A stretch of 39,982 nt of DNA from Gemmatimonadota bacterium. Lineage in GTDB: Bacteria > Gemmatimonadota > Gemmatimonadetes > Longimicrobiales > Gaopeijiaceae. Positions 17,256-25,910 of this stretch are shown here, piece after piece. The stretch lies in contig JADFRS010000014.1 in the NCBI GenBank assembly GCA_022561145.1, positions 1-39,982 of the forward strand, written 5' to 3'. Under the pieces are notes generated by a model. It was not told the DNA's origin. It saw nothing but the letters and a program-made list of their open reading frames with translations, and did no database searches. A program made the translations under genes and the position numbers. The number at the start of each line of letters is the position of its first letter. The stretch's first letter is position 1.

Positions 17256-17945
17256 CTGAAACGCTTGCTGACATTCGCCGTGGTGACCGCCTTGCCGCTG
17301 GTCGGAGCGCGGTCGGTTGAGGGACAGAACGTCACCCTCGACGAAGGCGCCTTCGTTATCGACGTAGGCGGCCGCCAGGTCGCCATCGAGGAGTTCAGGA
17401 TCCGCCGGAGTGGCCAGGGAGAGGCCGCAGTCGTAATCGCCCAAGCCACTATCGAGTTCACAGGAGGGGATGTCGAGAGCATGACCACCCTCCTCCAGGC
17501 TCGAGGGCGTGGCCTGCAGCTCACTGGGTATCAGGTGCGAGTGTCCACCGACGAGGTCACCCGTCTCCGCGATAATGGACAGCGCCTCGAGGCGGTAACC
17601 ACGTCCAGCTCTGGGCAGCGGGAGCGAGAATACCGGGGAGGGGCCCAGGCCGTCGTTCTCGAGGAGCTCTTCGCCCATCACTACTACTTTCTCGGCCGAA
17701 GGGCCGGACCGGAGCCAACCTCAGTCTCCGTCATCGTGCCGCGCGCAGGCAGCCAGGCACGGGCAAGCCTTGTCCGGGGGAACGTGGAGACTGTGCAGGT
17801 GGCGGGAACTCGAGTGTCCGCCCAGCGTCTCACGCTCGACGTGCAGGGGCTCAAGCACGACATCTGGGTCGACGAGCAAAACCGGGTTTTGCGCGTGGAG
17901 ATTGCGGCCAACGCTTACGTTGCGGTGCGGAGAGAGCTTCCATAA
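17256..17945 (+). CDS. Exported protein of unknown function
   Basis: 229 residues. The N-terminus KRLLTFAVVTALPLVGARSVEGQ is a typical signal peptide, probably cleaved near GQ. The mature part is rich in beta-strand patterns (FVIDVGGRQVAIEEFRI, VSAQRLTLDVQGLKHDIWVD, RVLRVEIAANAYVAVR) and resembles periplasmic lipid- or polymer-binding beta proteins of the DUF3108/DUF6134 kind; this is a loose resemblance. No ATG or GTG exists between the in-frame stop at 17211 and the signal peptide. The best start is CTG 17256, nine bases after GGGAG; TTG 17265 is the alternative but is too far from that site. It stands alone between the creatininase-like gene and the efflux cluster. Confidence 0.8.
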   Translation: MKRLLTFAVVTALPLVGARSVEGQNVTLDEGAFVIDVGGRQVAIEEFRIRRSGQGEAAVVIAQATIEFTGGDVESMTTLLQARGRGLQLTGYQVRVSTDEVTRLRDNGQRLEAVTTSSSGQREREYRGGAQAVVLEELFAHHYYFLGRRAGPEPTSVSVIVPRAGSQARASLVRGNVETVQVAGTRVSAQRLTLDVQGLKHDIWVDEQNRVLRVEIAANAYVAVRRELP

Positions 17946-18029
17946 AGGCCCAAAGGCCGGGTGCCAACGTCCCATCGAACCCGCCCCCCGGGCGTAACAC
18001 CTGATTACTCTTGGTGTATCCGTGAAGGA

Positions 18030-18072
18030 TTGACCAAGCCGCGCCGTAGCCCATGTAGCGCGTAGCTACGGC
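18030..18072 (+). promoter_or_regulatory. Palindrome and possible promoter/operator before the efflux cluster
   Basis: GCCGTAGC (18043-18050) and GCTACGGC (18065-18072) are perfect inverted arms around a 14-base centre. TTGACC, a good -35 hexamer, lies at 18030-18035, and a weak -10 (TGTAGC) lies at 18054-18059 between the arms. The layout suits a repressor site over a promoter, but no repressor gene is in view. It could equally be a hairpin in the 120-base leader. Confidence 0.35.
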
Positions 18073-18191
18073 CCATCTGCGACAGTCGTGTCTCGGAGGA
18101 GTGAAACCGGAGTTCCCGGAGAGGCGTAGGGTCGGACAGTCGCCGTTGACCGCCGGATTGATCACAACAACACAAAGCTCGGAGGCAACTC

Positions 18192-19718
18192 TTGCCCGCG
18201 TCATTGCTAGGGGTCCATCGCTGGTTCATCGGGGCGTTGACCGTCTTCATGCTATCTCCCGGGGTTTCAGCCCAGGAAGTCGTCGACATCAGCCTCTCAC
18301 TCGAAGAGGCGATCGCCATTGCCCGCCAAAACAATCCGGGCTTCCAGGCCACCCGTAACGACGAGGTGACCGCCGACTGGGACGTCAGGAGCGCATACGG
18401 CGCCCTCCTGCCCTCGGTGACCTCGGGTAGTGCCATCCGGTGGCAGGGGCCGGGTGAGCAGCAGTTCGGAAGCATCACTGCCCAGGAACTCGGATTCGCG
18501 AACCAGCCTTCGTTCTGGTCGTCGAGCTACAGCATCGGGTTGAGCTACAACGTATCCGGGTCGGTCCTGCTCGCGCCTGGCCAGGCCAAGGCTCGTCGGC
18601 GCGCCACGCGGGCACAGGTCGCCAACGCCGGCGCCATCCTCGTCTTTCAGGTGACACAGCAATACATCGCCGTCCTCCGGCAAGCCGAGCAGGTCAAGGT
18701 GTCGGAGCAGCAGCTCGAGCGCACTGCGTTCAACCTGCGTCTGGCTCAGGCCCAATACGAGGTCGGGACCGCGAGCGCCGTGGAGGTCGCGCAGGCGGAG
18801 GTCGGTGCCGGTCGAGCCGAGGTCACTGTTCTGTTGGATCAGAATCAGCACGAAACGACTCGAATCAGGCTACTCCAACTGATGGGGGTGGATCTCGACC
18901 AGCCCGTGGTGCTCACCACTCCGTTCCGACTCGCCGAGCCCCTGTGGAGCCGGGACGAGCTTTATGAACTGGGGCTGGATGGCAACCCCAACCTTCACGC
19001 CTTGCGCGAGAACCATCGCGCGTCCGAGTTCGGCGTAAAGATCGCGAAGAGCGCGTATCTCCCGTCGCTCTCCCTGAACACGTCCTTCAGCGGCTTCAGC
19101 CAGCAGGCCACGTCGACTGATTTTCGGGTTGCAAGCGCCGAAGCACAATCGATCACTTCGATCAACAACTGCCTGTTCCAGAACGATTTGTTTTCGCGGC
19201 TTGCGGATCCACTGCCCGCCACCGATTGTTCTAGGTTGGCGTTCTCTGATGCCGATGCGCAGGCGATTCGCGATGCCAACGACGTCTTCCCGTTCAACTT
19301 CACCAGGAGCCCTCCCTCGGCGACGCTTCAGATTTCGCTGCCGATCTTCCAGGGGTTCAGCCGGCAACGGCAGGTCGAGGCCGCGCAGGTGCAGCGCGAA
19401 GACCTCCGCCACAACCTCAGGGAGCAGGAACTGGCGCTACGCGCCGATATCGCGACCGGCCTGGCCACCCTGCGCACCGCCTACCGCAGCGCCCTCCTCG
19501 AGGAACGCAACCAGGCAACGGCGGATGAGCAACTGCGTCTCGCCCGGGAGCGTTTCACGGTCGGGTTGGCCGACTTCGTCGAACTGCTCGACGCGGAAAG
19601 TGTCAAGGCAGAGGCAGACCGCGCGAGCATCGCCGCTATCTTCGCGTACCACGACGTGTTGGCGAGCCTGGAGTCCGCTGTAGGACAATCACTCCGCGGC
19701 AATGATGCCGCGAATTAA
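18192..19718 (+). CDS. TolC-family outer membrane efflux protein
   Basis: 508 residues. A signal peptide (hydrophobic GALTVFMLSPGVSAQ) is followed by two outer membrane efflux protein repeats. Each has the long coiled-coil helices of TolC, for example LSLEEAIAIARQNNPGFQAT and LRLAQAQYEVGTASAVEVAQ in the first half and RLARERFTVGLADFVELLDA in the second. The start is TTG at 18192, with GGAGG six bases upstream, and no better start exists. It forms the outer-membrane exit duct of a tripartite efflux pump. The adaptor gene follows after 15 bases. The insertion SINNCLFQNDLF to ATDCSR (residues about 320-348) contains two cysteines that could form a disulphide, as seen in some TolC homologues. Confidence 0.92.
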   Translation: MPASLLGVHRWFIGALTVFMLSPGVSAQEVVDISLSLEEAIAIARQNNPGFQATRNDEVTADWDVRSAYGALLPSVTSGSAIRWQGPGEQQFGSITAQELGFANQPSFWSSSYSIGLSYNVSGSVLLAPGQAKARRRATRAQVANAGAILVFQVTQQYIAVLRQAEQVKVSEQQLERTAFNLRLAQAQYEVGTASAVEVAQAEVGAGRAEVTVLLDQNQHETTRIRLLQLMGVDLDQPVVLTTPFRLAEPLWSRDELYELGLDGNPNLHALRENHRASEFGVKIAKSAYLPSLSLNTSFSGFSQQATSTDFRVASAEAQSITSINNCLFQNDLFSRLADPLPATDCSRLAFSDADAQAIRDANDVFPFNFTRSPPSATLQISLPIFQGFSRQRQVEAAQVQREDLRHNLREQELALRADIATGLATLRTAYRSALLEERNQATADEQLRLARERFTVGLADFVELLDAESVKAEADRASIAAIFAYHDVLASLESAVGQSLRGNDAAN

Positions 19719-19733
19719 GGAATAGAATCTCAC

Positions 19734-21020
19734 ATGAGCCGCAATCGTAAGATCCTGGTCGGGGTGATCCTAGCGGCCGTTCTCGGGACGGGTGCCAAGC
19801 TCAGCATCTCTCAAAGAGGTGAGCGGGGCATAGATGTTCGTTTCGATACAGTCAGCCGGAGAGATCTGGTCGAGACCGTCACCGCGAGTGGCAACATCCG
19901 TGCGGGACGAGTGGTGGACATCAGCTCAGACGTGTCGGCACGCGTGGCTTCACTCTACATCCGGGAAGGCGACGATGTCGTAGCGGGACAGACCCTGCTG
20001 CGCCTCGATCCCACGCGTTTCGAAGCCCAAGTATCCCGCGCCCGTGCGTCTCTCAACCAGGCCCGATCCAATGCTGCGCAGCAAGAGGCCAACAACATCC
20101 GCATGGAGCGTGAGTTCCAGCGGCTGAGCGCGCTGTTCCAACGCGACTCGCTGCTCGTGAAGCGACAGCTCTTCGAAGATGCCCAGACCAATCTAGAGGT
20201 GGCGGGGCACCAACTCGACGGCGCAACCTACGGGGTCGCCCAGGCCGAGGCCGCCCTGGACGAAGCCGAAGAGCAGTTGTCGAAGACCATCTTCGTGGCG
20301 CCTATCTCCGGCAAGATTACCCGCCTCAACGTCGAAGAGGGGGAGACCGTCATCGTCGGAACCATGAACAACCCCGGCAGCCTCGTTCTCACGATCAGCG
20401 AGCTGGAGACGGTCGAGGCGGTGGTGCAAGTCGACGAGACGGACATCCCCTACCTGTCACTGGGGGACTCTGCCGTGCTGGAGTTGGACGCGTTCCCAAA
20501 CCAGCTTTTCGCGGGTGTGGTCACGGAGATCGGCAACAGCGCGATAAGGCCGCCCTCATCGATGGCAGCCGCCGGGCAGACGGCGGCGATCGACTTCGAG
20601 GTGGTCATCGTGATGGGGAATCCACCCGGAGGCGTGCGCCCAGACCTGTCCACCACCGCTGACATCATTACCTCCATTAGCAAAGACGCGTTGGCAATTC
20701 CCATCATCTCGCTCACGGTGAGGCAGTCCGATGACGAGGACGCGCCGGCGCGGGACCCCAATCTCCAGGAGCGGGAAGCCGGACCGGCGACCAAGCGTCC
20801 GGAAGACCGCGATGTCGAGGGGGTGCTACTCGTCCGAGACGGCGTGGTCACGTTCACCCCGGTCGAGGTCGGCATCACCGGACAGGAATACTTCGAGATC
20901 GTGTCCGGCGTAAAGGAGGGTGACACACTCGTCGCTGGGCCGTACCAGCGAATTCGCGAGCTCAAGACTGGGGATGCGGTGCACGATAAGAGTTCCCGGG
21001 GCTCGGATGATGGGAATTGA
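19734..21020 (+). CDS. Efflux periplasmic adaptor (HlyD/MacA-like membrane fusion protein)
   Basis: 428 residues. One N-terminal membrane anchor (KILVGVILAAVLGTG) precedes the adaptor domains. The first lipoyl half is near 60-85 (VASLYIREGDDVVAGQTLLR). A coiled-coil hairpin follows at about 90-180, and the second lipoyl half includes APISGKITRLNVEEGETV. A beta-barrel domain comes next and a membrane-proximal domain ends it. A linker rich in acidic and proline residues (SDDEDAPARDPNLQE to KRPEDRDVEG) interrupts the last part. It should bridge the TolC protein and the inner-membrane permeases encoded on either side. Its arrangement with MacB-type permeases points to an ABC-driven pump rather than an RND pump. 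Confidence 0.9.
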   Translation: MSRNRKILVGVILAAVLGTGAKLSISQRGERGIDVRFDTVSRRDLVETVTASGNIRAGRVVDISSDVSARVASLYIREGDDVVAGQTLLRLDPTRFEAQVSRARASLNQARSNAAQQEANNIRMEREFQRLSALFQRDSLLVKRQLFEDAQTNLEVAGHQLDGATYGVAQAEAALDEAEEQLSKTIFVAPISGKITRLNVEEGETVIVGTMNNPGSLVLTISELETVEAVVQVDETDIPYLSLGDSAVLELDAFPNQLFAGVVTEIGNSAIRPPSSMAAAGQTAAIDFEVVIVMGNPPGGVRPDLSTTADIITSISKDALAIPIISLTVRQSDDEDAPARDPNLQEREAGPATKRPEDRDVEGVLLVRDGVVTFTPVEVGITGQEYFEIVSGVKEGDTLVAGPYQRIRELKTGDAVHDKSSRGSDDGN

Positions 21021-21056
21021 CCTTGGCTAGCACAGGGATCGACGAGAGGGTCGCAC

Positions 21057-22295
21057 ATGCAGTTCGCTGAGGGAGTGCGGCTCGCGCTCCACCAACTCCG
21101 CACGCAGAAGCTCAAGACATTCTTCAGCCTGCTGGGTGTCATCGTCGGCGTCATGTTCCTCATCGTCGTCGTAAGCATCGTCGAGGGTATCGACCGTTAC
21201 GTACGTGAGGACCTCGCCTCCGTCGTCTGGGGCGTCAACACGGTCACCATCCAACGCTTCCCCGACGGTCCGGACACCAGCGGCCAGAGCGCACGAGCCC
21301 GGCGACGACGGCCGCGCCTGGAGTATGCCGACTGGGAAGCCCTCCAGGAGCTGATGACAACGCCCTCGCTGGTCGGCGCCGAGAGCGGAACGGGTGGCGC
21401 GGTAGTAGGGGACAACGGGCGCCGGATCGAGCAGGTTCGCATCATGGGAGTAAGTCCTGAGATGCTCACGATCCGGGACTGGGTCGTTGAGAACGGCCGC
21501 CCGTTCTCGGATCAGGAAGCGAGCCGGGGCACTGCCGTCGTCATCATTGGCAAAGACCCGGCCGAGGCGCTTTTCCCGAACGCCGATCCGATCGGCAGAA
21601 CCATGAGAATCAGAGGGTTCCAGTACCGAATCATCGGCGTGTTGGAGGAACAGGGCAGCATCTTCGGACAGTCCCTGGACAACCTCGTGATCGCGCCGGC
21701 GCGATCGGCCATTCAAGCGGTGACCGCCCCGCACGGCATGGTCGACCAGATCATCATCCAGACCCTGGATCCAGCGGATCTGCGCCAAGCGCAACTCGAA
21801 GCTGAAGAGATCATGCGCATCCGCCGGCGCCTGAGGCCGGGCGATCCGAACAACTTCGCCGTCGAGACGGCCGATGACACCCTGAGCTTCTGGGACCGTA
21901 TCTCCCAGGTGCTCTTCCTGGCGTTGCCGGGCCTGGTGGCGATCTCCCTGGTGGTCGGGGGCATCGTCATCATGAACATCATGCTGGTGTCCGTGTTGGA
22001 GCGAACCCGGGAGATCGGCGTGCGCAAGGCGCTGGGCGCCCGGCGCAGGGACATCCTCACCCAGGTGCTGATCGAGAGTGTCACCCTCTCGGGCTTCGGC
22101 GCGATGTTCGGCGTCGGCATCGGGATCGGGCTGACCTTCCTCGTGCGCGCCGTGTCCCCGCTCCCGGCAGCGGTCGCTCCCAAGTGGGTAGCGCTCGGTG
22201 TCATCCTGGGGCTGGTCGTGGGCATCGTCTCGGGTGTATATCCGGCCTCGCAGGCCTCCAAGCTGAACCCCGTCGACGCGCTGAGGCACGAATAG
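21057..22295 (+). CDS. MacB/FtsX-type ABC transporter permease (first)
   Basis: 412 residues. The fold is that of MacB: an N-terminal membrane helix (FFSLLGVIVGVMFLIVVVSI), a periplasmic core of about 230 residues with GRPFSDQEASRGTAVVIIGK, then three C-terminal helices of the FtsX domain. The sequence ERTREIGVRKALGARRRDIL between the second and third helices is the family hallmark. It lacks a nucleotide-binding domain, which in MacB itself is fused at the N-terminus. It uses the periplasmic lever mechanism to drive substrate through the TolC duct. The next permease starts one base after its stop, so the two probably form a heterodimer. Confidence 0.92.
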   Translation: MQFAEGVRLALHQLRTQKLKTFFSLLGVIVGVMFLIVVVSIVEGIDRYVREDLASVVWGVNTVTIQRFPDGPDTSGQSARARRRRPRLEYADWEALQELMTTPSLVGAESGTGGAVVGDNGRRIEQVRIMGVSPEMLTIRDWVVENGRPFSDQEASRGTAVVIIGKDPAEALFPNADPIGRTMRIRGFQYRIIGVLEEQGSIFGQSLDNLVIAPARSAIQAVTAPHGMVDQIIIQTLDPADLRQAQLEAEEIMRIRRRLRPGDPNNFAVETADDTLSFWDRISQVLFLALPGLVAISLVVGGIVIMNIMLVSVLERTREIGVRKALGARRRDILTQVLIESVTLSGFGAMFGVGIGIGLTFLVRAVSPLPAAVAPKWVALGVILGLVVGIVSGVYPASQASKLNPVDALRHE

Positions 22296-22296
22296 C

Positions 22297-23559
22297 ATGA
22301 GCCGACTTCATACGCTGGAGGAGGGGATCTCCATCGCGTTGGACTCGATCCGGGCGAACAAGATCCGCTCCGGCCTCACGATCCTTGGGGTGGCCATCGG
22401 TGTCGGTGTCGTAGTGACCATGGCCGCGCTGATAACGGGGATTCGCTCCTCGATCATGGAGGGGTTCGAGTCCGCCGGCCCGGACAACTTCTCGGTGGTG
22501 CGCTTCGATTTCACGGGCATTGTGTTCAACTCCGGTGGCTCCCGTCCGCCTTGGTGGAACAAGCCTCGTCTCGAGCCCGAGGAAGCGGAGCGGTTGGCCG
22601 AGCTCCCCGGTGTTGAGGCGTCCCTCTACAACTTCGGGTTCTCGACGACCATGATCGCCGGGGAGCGAAGGGTATCCGGAATCAATTCCGCGGCCTATTC
22701 GTCGGGGTGGAACCTATACCAGCAGGGGCATTTCAGCGCAGGGCGGGACTACACGCCTCAAGAGGTGCGTCAGTCCAAGCCCGTCGTCGTGATCTCGGCC
22801 GACCTGGCAGAAACGCTCTTCGGCGACCTCGACCCGATTGGGCGCAAAGTCCGAGTCAGCGCGGGCCGCAGAGGGGTCAATGAGGCCTTCCGAATAATCG
22901 GCGTATTCCAGCCGGACGAAAACATCTTTTCCGCGGCCATCGGGGACTGGGCAGTGTTCCCCTATACGACAGCCATGAAGAGGATCAAGGTGTCGAACTG
23001 GCAGGCCGGCATCTGGATCGTCCCGGCGGAGGGCGCGCGGCAAGCTGACGTAATCGATCAAGTCGTCGGTGCCATGCGCGGCATGAGGGGACTCCGGCCT
23101 CAAGAAGGGGACGACTTCGCCATCATCCGCTCGGACCAGATACTCGACATGTTCAACCAGTTCACGGCGGTTTTCTTCCTGGTAATGATGGCCCTCTCGT
23201 CCGTGGGACTTCTGGTGGGCGGCATCGGCGTCGTGGGCATCATGATGATCTCCGTCACCGAGCGGACCCGGGAGATCGGCATCCGCAAGGCAGTGGGCGC
23301 CACCCGGCAGGAGATCCTTTGGCAGTTCCTCGTCGAGGCGGCGGTGCTGACATTGCTGGGTGGAGCCGCCGGAATGGCTCTCGGCGCGGGGCTCGCAGAG
23401 TTGGTATCCGCCAACACCCCCCTCCCCGCGGCCATCCCGCTGTGGGCGGTAGCCACGGCTCTGGTCATGGCCGTCGTGACCGGGATGCTCTTTGGGCTGG
23501 TGCCCGCGTACCGGGCATCGCGTATGAACCCGGTAACCGCACTCGGCCACGAGGTTTGA
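22297..23559 (+). CDS. MacB/FtsX-type ABC transporter permease (second)
   Basis: 420 residues. It is similar in layout to the preceding gene: a first helix (SGLTILGVAIGVGVVVTMAAL), a periplasmic core with SKPVVVISADLAETLFGDLD, and three C-terminal helices with ERTREIGIRKAVGATRQEIL. The two permeases share only the family pattern, so they are old paralogues rather than a recent duplication. No ATPase domain is fused. The stop TGA overlaps the TTG start of bshB1 in TTGA, so the downstream gene is translationally coupled. The ATPase for the pair must be encoded elsewhere. Confidence 0.92.
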   Translation: MSRLHTLEEGISIALDSIRANKIRSGLTILGVAIGVGVVVTMAALITGIRSSIMEGFESAGPDNFSVVRFDFTGIVFNSGGSRPPWWNKPRLEPEEAERLAELPGVEASLYNFGFSTTMIAGERRVSGINSAAYSSGWNLYQQGHFSAGRDYTPQEVRQSKPVVVISADLAETLFGDLDPIGRKVRVSAGRRGVNEAFRIIGVFQPDENIFSAAIGDWAVFPYTTAMKRIKVSNWQAGIWIVPAEGARQADVIDQVVGAMRGMRGLRPQEGDDFAIIRSDQILDMFNQFTAVFFLVMMALSSVGLLVGGIGVVGIMMISVTERTREIGIRKAVGATRQEILWQFLVEAAVLTLLGGAAGMALGAGLAELVSANTPLPAAIPLWAVATALVMAVVTGMLFGLVPAYRASRMNPVTALGHEV

Positions 23560-24284
23560 GCATAGAACTCGACGTTCTCGCAATCTTCGCGCATCCGGAC
23601 GACGCCGAACTCGTTTGTGGTGGTGCCCTCCTCAAGAGCGCCCAGATGGGCGAGCGCACTGGTGCTCTCGATCTGACGCGGGGTGAGCGAGCGACCCTTG
23701 GATCACCCGAGATCCGAGAGAAGGAGGCCCAGAACGCGGCCGAGGTTCTCGGCTTGACCGTACGCCGCAACGCCGGTCTCCCCGACTCGGCCATCGAGAA
23801 CACGGTGGAGTCTCGAACCGCGCTGGTCGAGATCCTACGGGACCTTCGGCCCCGCGTGGTGGTGACCCATGCGCGCGAAGGCCGTCACCGAGACCACCGC
23901 ATTGCCGCCCAACTGGTCTACGACGCCTGCTTCCTAGCCGGGCTCGAGGGCTTCCCCGCAGCGGGCGAGGCTCATAGGCCCGAGAAGTTGGTGCACGCCA
24001 TGACGTTCAGAGAGGACGTGGTGAAGCCCACCTTCGTGATCGATATCTCAGATCAAATGGAAGCCAAACTCGAGGCCCTGGCGTGTTATGAGTCACAGTT
24101 CGTGGAGGGGTTAGTGCAGTCCGGTGAGGTGTTCCCGGGTGGCAGCCGGCCGCTGGTGGATCAGATTCGCGTGAAATGCGCGCACCATGGGTCGCTCATT
24201 CGAGTGGCGTATGGAGAACCGTTCTGGACCCGTGAGACCGTCGAGATGGAGAGCCTCGGACGGCTCGAGGTGGCCACCTTCTGA
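23556..24284 (+). CDS. bshB1: BshB1-like N-acetyl-alpha-D-glucosaminyl L-malate deacetylase
   Basis: 242 residues, close to the 230-240 usual for BshB1. The N-terminus has DVLAIFAHPDDAELVCGG, carrying the PIG-L zinc site (His and Asp of AHPDD), and the third ligand lies in GRHRDHRIAAQLVYDA. The signatures TGALDLTRGERATLGSPEIR, HRPEKLVHAMTF and PTFVIDIS are those of BshB1, which deacetylates GlcNAc-malate in bacillithiol synthesis. A relative acting on another amino-sugar cannot be excluded. The start is TTG overlapping the stop of the permease gene; the frame is open further upstream, but inside that gene. Neither bshA nor bshC is in the window. Confidence 0.85.
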   Translation: MSIELDVLAIFAHPDDAELVCGGALLKSAQMGERTGALDLTRGERATLGSPEIREKEAQNAAEVLGLTVRRNAGLPDSAIENTVESRTALVEILRDLRPRVVVTHAREGRHRDHRIAAQLVYDACFLAGLEGFPAAGEAHRPEKLVHAMTFREDVVKPTFVIDISDQMEAKLEALACYESQFVEGLVQSGEVFPGGSRPLVDQIRVKCAHHGSLIRVAYGEPFWTRETVEMESLGRLEVATF

Positions 24285-24302
24285 CCCCGGCTGATCCGGC
24301 CG

Positions 24303-24641
24303 TCATTCTACCGAGCACGACACCTCGAGCAGAACTCTGCGCCAGCTCGGCACCTCTGATCCGCGCACCTTGAGTGCGCGCGCCGACGCGCCACCGCCCC
24401 GTAGGATCCAAGGAGCCAACCAAGCGCCAATCTCGGGAGGCAGGTGTCCGATGGGATCACCTCCCGTGAGGTGCACCCAGACCTCCGGCTCCTCTTGGCC
24501 CGGGGGATCGGGTATGAGGTACAAAGTGTCCCCGGCAGCCATGTGGTCGAGAAGGCGGTCCCGCCCGGCGAAGACTGTGCCATGCACCGTGGCCCTGAAC
24601 CGGCGAGGGCAGCCCAGGGGGAGTGGCGGAGGACCCTTCAT
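24303..24641 (-). CDS. Stand-alone HIRAN-like domain protein
   Basis: 112 residues. The stretch AGRDRLLDHMAAGDTLYLIP, then EVWVHLTGGDPIGHLPPEIG and AWLAPWILRGGGASARALKV, follows the HIRAN pattern: a small beta-barrel that in HLTF/Rad5 helicases binds 3'-OH DNA ends. No helicase or nuclease domain is attached. GGAG lies six bases before the ATG, supporting translation. The gene is convergent with bshB1 (18-base gap) and divergent from the cysteine desulfurase. The family call rests on pattern and length only. Confidence 0.65.
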   Translation of the reverse strand: MKGPPPLPLGCPRRFRATVHGTVFAGRDRLLDHMAAGDTLYLIPDPPGQEEPEVWVHLTGGDPIGHLPPEIGAWLAPWILRGGGASARALKVRGSEVPSWRRVLLEVSCSVE

Positions 24642-24749
24642 TCGCTTCTCCGAGTGAGAGTGCAGTGAACGGAAGCTTTTGCCATATTAGGGGCACTCGT
24701 CGGCCAACGAAATGGCCTCCTCGACATTCCGTGTCCGGTTGCGGGCAGC

Positions 24750-25910
24750 ATGACCATGAAACCCATCTATCTCGACTACGCGGCAACGACACCCGTTCGG
24801 GATGAGGTGCGTGAAGCCATGGGGCCTCTCCTGTCCGATGAGTTCGGCAACCCGTCCAGCCGGCACCGCTGGGGTCGTGCCGCCATGGCCCGGCTGGAAG
24901 AGGCTCGTGACCGCAGTGCCGCTGCCCTCGGGGTGACCCCGCGGGAAATATTGTTCATACGTGGTGGGACCGAGAGCGACAACCTCGCCATCCTGGGGCG
25001 TGCCGCGGTGTGGAGCGCACGCGGTGAAGAGCCCCTCGTGGTAGTCTCGGCCATCGAGCACAAGGCGGTGCTGGAGGCCGCTGAAAGCGTGACCCGCTCC
25101 GGCGGCGAATGCGTCGTCGTGGGCGTGGGGCGGGACGGCACACTCGACGAAGATGCCCTGCGCACCGCCCTGGAACGGAAGCCGGCCATTGTCTCGATGA
25201 TGTGGGTCAACAACGAGGTGGGTGTAATGCTCCCCGTCGTCGAGGTCGCGGAGATGGCCCATGCCTCAGGCGCTGTATTCCACACCGACGCCGTGCAGGC
25301 GGTGGGCAAGGTTCCCGTCCGCCTCGGAGATACGGAGATCGATCTGGCCACGGTCACGGGCCACAAGATCTACGGACCCAAGGGCACCGGGCTGCTTGTG
25401 GTCCGCCGCGGTACGGAGGTCGCTCCACGCGTCTTCGGAGGCGGCCAGGAGCACGGTCTCAGACCGGGCACCGAGGACGTGGCCGGAGCCGTTGGCATGT
25501 CGGTAGCGGTAGAGCTTGCTACTCGGGAGGCCGAGTTCGAGGCAAAGAGGCTGACCATCTTTCGTAGGCAGTTGGAGGCCTCCCTCGTCGCCGAGTTGGG
25601 CTCGATTACGGTCCATGGGGCCGAAGCGAAGCGCGCTCCACACATCCTGAGCATCGGGATTCCCCAAACGGACCAGGAGGTCATGCTGGCCGGCCTGGAT
25701 CTGGAGGGCATTGCGGTCTCCGGGGGATCGGCCTGTGATTCCGGTGCCGTGGTGAAGAGTCACGTGTTGCTCGCCATGTACGGAGACGACGCCCGTGGCG
25801 CCACGGTTCGTTTCAGCTTCGGCCACGGCACGACAGCCGACCACATCCACGCGGCGGCGGCCGCAACCGTCGCTGTGGTCCGCCGGGCTGAGGCAGCCGC
25901 AGCGTCATGA
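24750..25910 (+). CDS. Cysteine desulfurase (NifS/IscS family)
   Basis: 386 residues. This is a class V aminotransferase-fold enzyme. The N-terminus has YLDYAATTPVRDEV, then FGNPSSRHRWG and FIRGGTESDNLAI. The PLP-binding lysine is Lys206 in VTGHKIYGPKG, and the catalytic cysteine lies in SGGSACDSGA. It moves sulfur from cysteine to its own cysteine as a persulfide. The length and active-site loop fit the IscS/NifS group rather than SufS. The stop overlaps the start of mnmA (ATGA), so the pair probably works together to supply sulfur to tRNA. A second Met lies two codons after the first. Confidence 0.93.
   Translation: MTMKPIYLDYAATTPVRDEVREAMGPLLSDEFGNPSSRHRWGRAAMARLEEARDRSAAALGVTPREILFIRGGTESDNLAILGRAAVWSARGEEPLVVVSAIEHKAVLEAAESVTRSGGECVVVGVGRDGTLDEDALRTALERKPAIVSMMWVNNEVGVMLPVVEVAEMAHASGAVFHTDAVQAVGKVPVRLGDTEIDLATVTGHKIYGPKGTGLLVVRRGTEVAPRVFGGGQEHGLRPGTEDVAGAVGMSVAVELATREAEFEAKRLTIFRRQLEASLVAELGSITVHGAEAKRAPHILSIGIPQTDQEVMLAGLDLEGIAVSGGSACDSGAVVKSHVLLAMYGDDARGATVRFSFGHGTTADHIHAAAAATVAVVRRAEAAAAS

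Noticed and set aside
23319-23555. Upstream extension of bshB1 inside the permease gene
   Set aside because: The 79 codons are a shadow of the permease; family similarity begins exactly at the TTG overlap.
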